From the NCBI RefSeq assembly GCF_032062135.1, contig NC_092862.1, forward strand, positions 68,275,371 through 68,339,370: DNA of 64,000 bases, written 5' to 3'. Shown one piece after another: positions 58,020 through 64,000 of the stretch. Position numbers and translations under genes: made by a program. Position 1 is the first letter of the stretch. Each line of letters begins with the position of its first letter. The notes under the pieces are model-generated. The model was not told where the DNA came from, made no database searches, and worked only from the letters and a program-made list of their open reading frames with translations. The DNA comes from Pyxicephalus adspersus. Lineage: Eukaryota; Chordata; Amphibia; Anura; Pyxicephalidae.

Positions 58020-58209
58020 CTCAGTGTTAAAGTTTACCTGGCTGTCAACCTTTATTAAATTGCACAATGCAACAAAGTACAAAAATGACCAGTGAATTGG
58101 CTGCTGCTTTCCCCCGGTGCCATGTGTGCAGCTGTAGCCGAATCTTGCTCCATTAGTGGGCCAAACATTGCACTGCAATTATTCCAGCATGGAAAGCTAT
58201 GCAGCAAGC

Positions 58210-58612
58210 TTAGACTAACTTGTCAATTTTGTCAATGCGCAAATGTATAGCAGTATGAAATATTCTGAAGCGATTTGCTAGAATACCGAATGCATTCTCA
58301 ACCACCCTCCTAGCACGAGATATCATGTAGTTGATCATGTAATGCAAACGCTTTATCTGCATGAAACACAAAGTTCATTCCCTCTACATGCGCCTGTTTT
58401 TGCCTATGTCAACTAAAACAAATTCATAACACGCATTCATCATTGTTATGAGCACAATGCTGAAAAAAATTGTATTAGAAGGATCCATTATCTGCAGGTG
58501 GGATAATCCTTACATGTTTTCTCTCAATTGCTCCTCCACAATAAGGGAAGTTCCAGAACTGTTCAAAATCTAAAGCCATGGCCAGCCATTTCTCAGGTGT
58601 ATCAGGAAACTG
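58210..58612 (-). pseudogene. PIF/Harbinger transposase relic (main exon)
   Basis: On the minus strand, frames read FPDTPEKWLAMALDFEQFWN, FPYCGGAIERKHVRIIPP, FFSIVLITMMNACYEFVLVD, IGKN and finally [20 protein letters not shown] plus [18 protein letters not shown]. These are hallmarks of HARBI1-type DDE transposases ([42 protein letters not shown]). The segment after GKN is deleted, and frameshifts and stops are present. The first catalytic Asp (GAID) is Glu here. TCTCCTTTCAG just upstream looks like a splice acceptor. Confidence 0.8.
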
Positions 58613-58678
58613 AAAGGAGAACATAAGAAGAGTTAATATGCATAATATTATGTTCTACTTTCTTTTCTTTCTTGCAGA

Positions 58679-58996
58679 TTTACTCCAGTGACCTAGGAGA
58701 CTCCACCTGCTGCACTCTGGTGACTTCCAGTCTCAGCCAAAAAAGGAGCCGGAAAAGAAAAAAGAGGAGCTGAAAAGAAGCAAACTTTGCAGCAAGCTAT
58801 GGCCTGACCCCAGAACAAACGTGCTGTGGAGCTAATTGTCACTGATGTGGTCAACAAGGGGTTGATGCACCAATTCAACCCACACTACCCTACTTATTAC
58901 TTCCCCACTCAGTACCAGCAGCCTTACCCCCCTCCTGTACCCAATTACCCTCCATCCCACAAATATGAACCCCGCCACTGCATTTCCTCAGTTTAG
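58679..58996 (+). pseudogene. Possible second Harbinger ORF (C-terminal part), low confidence
   Basis: After a good acceptor-like tract ending TTTCTTGCAG (to 58678), a plus-strand frame ends NKGLMHQFNPHYPTYYF, PTQYQQPYPPPVPNYPP and a TAG at 58994-58996. The Tyr/Pro-rich tail could belong to the accessory MADF/Myb-like protein of Harbinger elements, and the upstream NKRAVELIVTDVV is helix-like. An in-frame TGA and a probable frameshift lie near 58,807. It lies opposite the putative intron of the minus-strand transposase. Confidence 0.3.
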
Positions 58997-59093
58997 CCAC
59001 TGTGGCAAGTAATTTCTGGAAGCACACATCTGACATCGGAAGGTAATTTTTGTAGTCATCTGGGGATACAAACATCTCGCATACAAACACCTC
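58985..59093 (-). pseudogene. Harbinger transposase N-terminal segment
   Basis: Minus-strand frame MFVSPDDYKNYLPMSDVCFQ followed by KLLATVAKL fits the N-terminal motif of Harbinger transposases (YKNFLRMS...F..LL..V). It would be an exon upstream of the main relic at 58210-58612. Confidence 0.5.
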
Positions 59094-59096
59094 AAA

Positions 59097-59569
59097 GTTT
59101 TCTACATAAAGGGTAGGAGATGGAGAAGGTGGGCATGTCTAGAAAGAATTTAAACTTCTGCAATTCATGCTGAATATTCAACTCAATGGAATCAATTACT
59201 TCTTCTTAGTAAGGGTCCCCTACTTGTTGATAATTGGAAATTTTAGATAACACAAAAATGTAACTATTAGGTATTTGTAAAATGAATAAAGGTATGCATG
59301 CTTATCATTTTTGTCATTTATTTGTTCATGAATAAGTACTGTCTGTATTCAGTGTACATTTGTTGGCAAATGCACTGTATTTTTTAAAGAAAACCTATCA
59401 TTGAGAGAATATGTAAGTTGCCATTGCTGAACTCATTGTAAAATTTGTAGATAACTGTGTACTCATTCTGGGTCAGTGATTCAGAAGATATGAAAAGCAG
59501 AGGATGAGAACACCAACCAGCAAACTGTATAATATAGAATCAGGTGATTATTGACAGTTTGTCACACTT
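59097..59569. other. Intergenic, includes a shared unnamed repeat segment
   Basis: TTGCCATTGCTGA near 59,417 and AGGATGAGAACACCAACC near 59,502 have counterparts in 63,455-63,540. The first is direct and the second inverted, which points to an unnamed palindromic repeat. Confidence 0.45.
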
Positions 59570-60062
59570 ACCTCCTCCTCAATAAAGCGCAGACGCCTCT
59601 CACCTGTGCATGCGGGCAGTTCTGACCTTGCGCGTGCCTCTGTTTCCAAGCTTTATCAATTCCGTCCAATCTGCTTGCCAATCACAAAATATCCTCTTAA
59701 CTATCCTTGGCTATTTAACTAGCTTACACACATACTAGCTCCTGTATTAACCACTCGTTGTCCAGTCTGTTGGTTCCCAGCCAACTTCCCTGTGCTGTTC
59801 CATGTTCCTTTCTGTGGATATCCCTGAGTCACCTGTGCCTCCTGTTGCTTCCAGTGTTCCCTGTGTCCGCAGTGGCCCCTGTGTTACTAGTGTCTGTCTC
59901 CTGGATCCATTGCAATTGACCCCTGGCGTGTGACCTGACCTCTCTTTCTTGCTGCCTGCCTTGACCCCTGCCTTCCTTGAATATTCTTCTGCTTGGGGAT
60001 TTGGTACCGTGTATCTTCCTGCCCACCTGGTGTGCCCAAGGTCCGCAACCTGGTAACCAGTA
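59570..60062 (+). mobile_element. Possible solo LTR of a gypsy-like retrotransposon
   Basis: This is a pyrimidine-rich, TGACC/CCTG-rich block (TTGCTGCCTGCCTTGACCCC, GTGACCTGACCTC, CAGTGTTCCCTGTGTCCGC). It resembles the R-U5 part of amphibian Ty3/gypsy LTRs as I remember them. A primer-binding site, the exact TG...CA ends and a target duplication were not identified, so the call is tentative. Confidence 0.35.
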
Positions 60063-60202
60063 ACTAGTTTATATTATATTTCAGGACCTTATATAATAGG
60101 TCCTCTTTTATTAGACTGGCCACTTTTATTAAACAGATGGCCACTCATCTGCTCAGTAAATTATGTGCAGGCCTGGAGATCATCCTTAAGTATAGATGTA
60201 AT

Positions 60203-60410
60203 GAGCCTGTTTTATTAAAGCTCTGCATGACGGGTGAAAATAGACTATAATGGGAGAACCTGGGTTATCCAAAAACCTGAATGCATTTTTTAAAAATCAT
60301 TTGCTATTAGTTGGCATATGTTTTCAATCTATTTCGGGTTTTGTTCAATCCCCCAGGTTCTACCATGTCTATCTTCACCGGTCTTAGAGAAATTTAATAA
60401 ATCAGGCCCA
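60203..60410. repeat. Copy of the 4751-4973 MITE family
   Basis: The left end GAGCCTGTTTTATTAAAGCT and the right end read backwards, GGGCCTGATTTATTAAATTT, are inverted copies. The inner arms pair GGTGAAAATAGACTATAATG with CATGTCTATCTTCACC. Confidence 0.65.
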
Positions 60411-60754
60411 ATGTCTGCAGTTGAAGTTGTTCAAAAATGTGTTTATTGAGAGCAAGAGGAGAACATTGCAATTGTGGTTTGGATAGTACTCCTTGAAGGT
60501 AGAATTCACAACAGAACAGAGAATACATTGCATGCATGAAATAATGAACAATGCATCATTTTTAGACGTCATAGTCAATTCACTAAAGCCTAATTCATAT
60601 TTTCATGGTCAAGTATTATATAATTTTTTACAAATGAATATTGTGTGCTCCATTCATTTTAATTCATGTACAAAGAGGTTATCACATTTTGCATGTAAAA
60701 GTCAATTGATGAAATTTCCAACCATCAAAAAAGGTTTTGGAAACAAACTAACAC

Positions 60755-61984
60755 TCCTTCCATGAAAGATTGGTTTGTGGAGCTTGAGAAGATTCAGCAT
60801 AAGGAGATATTGGTAGCTGAGGACAAAGATCAATATGAAAAATATAAATTGATGTGGTCAGTTTGGGATTGATTTAAGTAATCGGTTCCAGACCTATTTG
60901 TCATAAAGTGACATACGCCCCTTGGCATTGATATAGTGAGATTGATATTGCAAATATTGTTAAATTTATGTACTCATCTGATTCACTCAATGATTTGGAT
61001 GACTGTATATTATATGCATCATTTCCCCCATCCCCCTCTTCTTCCCCTACCTTGCCCCATACCCACCATATACTTGTGTGTGTCCCCTAGTCCCCCCCTC
61101 CTCCCTTTAGACATGGTACAATTCACATTTTGTATGTGAATGGCTTGTTATAAAATTTTCCCTTCCGCTTTTATGGATTGGGTAAATGTTCTTGACCCAT
61201 TGGACATTTTCCGTAACTGATTGTATGTTGTTACTCATGGACATTACTTCTGGTTCCTTTGTACTGTTTTGTACATTATTTGTATGCTATATCCACTTGT
61301 ACACATTCACGTTTATTTAACCCCCTAGCACTATTCCCAAGTGTGACTTGGGGTTGATTTTAGCTGCAAATAGCGGTAATCCAGAGTCACACTCAGGGTA
61401 GCTTTAAACTAAAAAAACCCCTCCTACCTTGCTCCATTGTCGTCCACCATCGTCCTGCTGGTCCCGGCAGGTCCTGGAGACACGCCCTTCCTCCTCGATC
61501 TCCAGCCGGCGAGTGCAGCGACGATTTCCAGGGATTTCCCGTGACATCAGTGCATGAGTCGGTGAGGGCGGGCTTATCAGTGGGAAATTCAAATAATTTT
61601 GTATTGGATTCAACACAAAATGCCTGTATTAATTCCAATACAAAGAAATATTCATATAATATATATATCAACCTATATTTTAAAAAATATATTATACATG
61701 CTACTGTACACTTACATTACATGTTTAATTTTTTTTTGTTTTTTTTTTTAACAGATTTTTTGTTTTGTTATTTAAAGTTTAATATTAAATGTATTAAATT
61801 ATTTAAATACTGGTGAGTTATGCCTAAGAATTATAACCTACAATGAAAAATACATTTCCATTTAAAAAATTGTACTGCTTTTTGCATGGAAATTTGCATG
61901 GAATTAGACCGCTAGGGAGATTAACTATGTTTTTTATTGTATTCATGGTATAAACATTTTAATAAACTTGATTGAAACAAAAAA
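60755..61984 (+). mobile_element. L1-like 3' end with a nested TTAA element
   Basis: The start of the fragment reads TPSMKDWFVELEKIQHKE, a frame resembling the very end of L1-clade ORF2 (W...L..I...E), and ends after KLMWSVWD. A C-rich 3'UTR follows. The tail is interrupted at 61321-61920 by a TTAA element and resumes at 61,921 with TTTTAATAAACTTGATTGAA and an A-rich end, similar to the tail of the L1 at 30370. Confidence 0.5.
61321..61920. mobile_element. piggyBac-like non-autonomous element, TTAA target duplication
   Basis: CCCCCTAGC at the left and GCTAGGGAGA at the right are inverted ends. TTAA flanks both sides (61317-61320 and 61921-61924), and the L1-type tail appears continuous when the element is removed. 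TTAA plus CCCTAG-like ends are typical of piggyBac-family elements. The left part is GC-rich with short GAGTCACACTC-type palindromes, and the right part is AT-rich. It has no transposase. Confidence 0.7.
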
Positions 61985-62959
61985 TGTTACCTCCTAGTTT
62001 AACTGTGAACTCTATGCAACATATAGTGTAAGGCAGTTAAAATTTCCTGTAAGAATAAAAAAAAATTATAGAAGATTGTTGTGAACAAATAACTATCTGA
62101 TAAACAAAATGATGAAGGTAGAAAATGATAATTCCACATCCATGGGAAGTTGTTTTTGAGGAAATCATCATGAGATAATATAATAAGCCAAGGTAAATTA
62201 ACTCCAAATCCAGCTTTGCGAATTGACCCTTTTGTAACCTAGAGTTGCTTGGGGCCCAAAAAGACAGCATGACATAACAGGGAAAATACTCTATGATACT
62301 GTCATCTGAGCAGCGATGCCACTGCATTCAACATCTACACATTATTTTCCTTAAGTAGCTGTAGTTTAAGTTATATCATGTCTTTATAATTTCTAGTTGA
62401 AGAAGATGCTTTTATAAGGGGGTCAAGAGACTCGCTGTTCAGTTACAAACTAGAATTATCCCATCATGAAAACAGCGAAGGAATCATGTCGTAACTGAAG
62501 CACTAGATTATGTATTTCACTTAGTTGATGACATATAAGTGCTTTGTGATATGTTTAATGCCAGCCTGACAGAGGCAGTATTAAATACTTGCATTTGCTA
62601 TGCTAAATATGTATCATTTATTATGTATGTTGTGCTGCACTTCCTTCCCTTGATGTTTTTTTTCAGCCCCATTATCCTACTTTATATGCTACTTACTATT
62701 AAATACATACAATTGCTTTTTACTTTTAAATATGTTGTGAAATTGTGACATATTTTTACTCACTACAAACAAATTATTTGCTATTTGCAGGGTGACATCT
62801 GCAATGTTTTGAAGCTGGAACTTTTGACTACTGCTAGATTTTATGTCATCGGTAATTCCCCTGCTATTGCATATTTGCATCTATATTTTTTTCTGGTGGT
62901 TTTTTAAAGGATGAAGGAAAACATCCTCAGGTTTTCAGTTACACATATAACCTTTTTTT
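61985..62959. other. Intergenic, no gene recognised
   Basis: AT-rich sequence without a supported exon or repeat. Confidence 0.55.
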
Positions 62960-63417
62960 AAAAAAATATAATATATTTTTCTAAAACACGTCCCTAGTGT
63001 CCGTCACATACCGATAGACAAAACCACATAAATATATTTTCTATTATTTTGTATTGGATTGGATACAGGACTTTGTATTCAATCCAATACAAAATGTGTT
63101 TGAATGAGTTTCAATTTGAATTTCCCGCACACGCGCCGACGTCATCGTACGCGCCGACGCTACGGAGGGAGAAGAAGCCGGCTGTCTTCTTCTTCTCCGC
63201 CGGCCAGCTTCTTCTTCCCGGAGAGGGCACCCGACGCTGGAGAACGACGCTGGAGATCCACGCTGGAAGACGACGCTGGATCGCAGCGGGACCAGGTAAG
63301 TGATCGATAAACCCGAACTTTTCTCACTGTATTTTCATACAGTGAGAAAAGTTCGGGGTTATCGATAATTGTAATTATTTTAACCCCGAACCAAGGTCGG
63401 GGTTATCGCTCAGGTGG
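62960..63417. mobile_element. Second piggyBac-like TTAA element, opposite orientation, left edge uncertain
   Basis: The right end CGCTCAGGTGG followed by TTAA (63418-63421), read backwards as TTAACCACCTGAGCG, matches the terminal type at 61321. The GGGAAATTCAAA and TTTTGTATTGGATT segments are shared with 61,585-61,615 in inverted order. The interior is CpG-rich, with a tandem ACGCTGGA motif (63,234-63,281), a 64-nt hairpin (63303-63366) and a smaller AACCCCGA/TCGGGGTT hairpin (63,381-63,403). The left edge near 62,960 is a guess. Confidence 0.5.
63303..63366. repeat. 64-nt hairpin, 30-bp stem with one mismatch and 4-nt loop
   Basis: The left arm 63303-63332 and right arm 63337-63366 are inverted copies with a single mismatch (position 63311), separated by TTTC. 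The arms begin ATCGATAA and end ATCGAT. It lies in the TTAA element at 62960-63417. A transcript of this region would form a stable hairpin, though the stem-loop is short for a pri-miRNA. Confidence 0.9.
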
Positions 63418-63421
63418 TTAA

Positions 63422-64000
63422 TACAAAATGAAATTAATTTTTAGAAAATGTGAACAGTGTGTAAACTGCCATTGCTGACCTGGTTCTAAAAATTACAATT
63501 TCCATGGTTGGTGTTTTGATCCTCTGCCTTGCAGCTCATGTGTTCAGCCAATTGTCACATAACTAGAGTAATCTGTGTGCCTGTTGTGTTGCAGGGCTGT
63601 GAAGAAGCGGATGGACAGAATTACACCTGAACACCAAATATAGAATTGTTACCAAAATCGCTTGGGAAGGAAGGGGGATCAGAGGAATTGTGAGAACTTG
63701 CCCCAAAGGTAAATGAAAAAGGGAAAGCATATTCATAAAGCCAGCGAGGGGTAATTAGTATCAGATTTTATCATATTTTCCCTACTCTTGTAGTATTGCT
63801 TGTTTAAACGTTTCATTCACAGCTTCATAAATACTGCTTATTCTTTTAATTTATTTTTGATGTCATCGTAGCAATTTTGGGTTCAAGGGCTTTGCACTTA
63901 ACTAAAATAATCAGGAGGTGGATTTAAACATGTTTTGACAACTACACATTAACTTTTTGCTTACAGAAGAATTACATGCAGGAATTTTTTCTTCCCTAGG
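63422..64000. other. Intergenic end of window
   Basis: This stretch contains the counterpart of the unnamed repeat at 59,417-59,520 (GCCATTGCTGACCTGG and TTGGTGTTTTGATCCTCTG). A GTTGCAG near 63,590 is followed by a short open stretch ending in a stop, too short to call an exon. Nothing else is recognised. Confidence 0.5.

Noticed and set aside
57487..58030. Plus-strand Cys/Leu/Phe-rich open frames over the 39-bp repeat
   Set aside because: The hydrophobic plus-strand reading is the complement of the charged minus-strand repeat and of TG/TA microsatellites.
63303..63366. Hairpin as a microRNA precursor
   Set aside because: The stem is shorter and more perfect than a Drosha substrate normally is, and it sits in a transposon palindrome. 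It was kept as a structural finding only.
63590..63645. Possible exon after GTTGCAG (AVKKRMDRITPEHQI then stop)
   Set aside because: Only about 16 codons, with no similarity to a known gene and no supporting neighbours.
27270..64000. Search for the last CDH6 exon on the minus strand
   Set aside because: No conserved cadherin cytoplasmic motif was seen in any minus-strand frame.
1..64000. CRISPR arrays, operons, ribosome binding sites, tRNA and rRNA genes
   Set aside because: None seen. The window is vertebrate nuclear DNA, and the tandem arrays present are microsatellites or minisatellites.

Overview
The window is vertebrate nuclear DNA. It has long introns with GT-AG junctions, AT-rich spacers, (TA)n/(CA)n/(TG)n microsatellites and many DNA transposons alongside L1-like and L2-like non-LTR retrotransposons. 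The transposon mix suggests an anuran amphibian: Tc1/mariner, hAT, PIF/Harbinger and piggyBac-like families, with MITE (short non-autonomous DNA transposon) ends of the kind I know from frog genomes. That assignment is inference; no species was looked up.

Positions 1-27,265 (plus strand) hold the 3' part of DROSHA, the nuclear RNase III of the Microprocessor. Eight coding exons join without a phase break into the last 283 codons: the second RNase III domain (RIIIDb), the double-stranded-RNA-binding domain and the basic C-terminal tail. A short 3'UTR with an ATTAAA poly(A) signal follows. The exons for RIIIDa and everything before it lie upstream of the window. The introns carry an internally deleted Tc1 element, several MITEs, a hAT MITE, a decayed unclassified transposon ORF (18,974-20,080, minus), an L1 3' end and an intronic hammerhead-ribozyme-like motif.

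Positions 27,270-64,000 show no host gene that I can support. This block is a pile of transposons. A 2.35-kb foldback element (27,754-30,103) carries hammerhead-like motifs in both arms. An L1 ORF2 3' end is split by a MITE that contains the 248-base assembly gap (31,351-31,598). Further along are a Tc1 fragment, minisatellites, three Harbinger-type or hAT copies, a degraded mariner (48,509-49,755), a CpG-rich MITE, L2-like tails, a Harbinger transposase relic next to a 39-bp coding-like tandem repeat (57.5-59.1 kb), a possible gypsy LTR, and piggyBac-like TTAA elements, one of them nested in an L1 tail (61,321-61,920). In human, CDH6 lies beyond the 3' end of DROSHA, so this may be the DROSHA-CDH6 spacer, but no cadherin exon is visible.

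No wholly new gene system was found. The observations most worth following are the hammerhead-like motifs (one in sense orientation inside a DROSHA intron, two pointing outward from the foldback), the unclassified zinc-finger transposon ORF with an apparent splice acceptor, the link between a Harbinger relic and the MITE family ending RGCTRCGTACACAC, and a 64-nt near-perfect hairpin inside a TTAA element.
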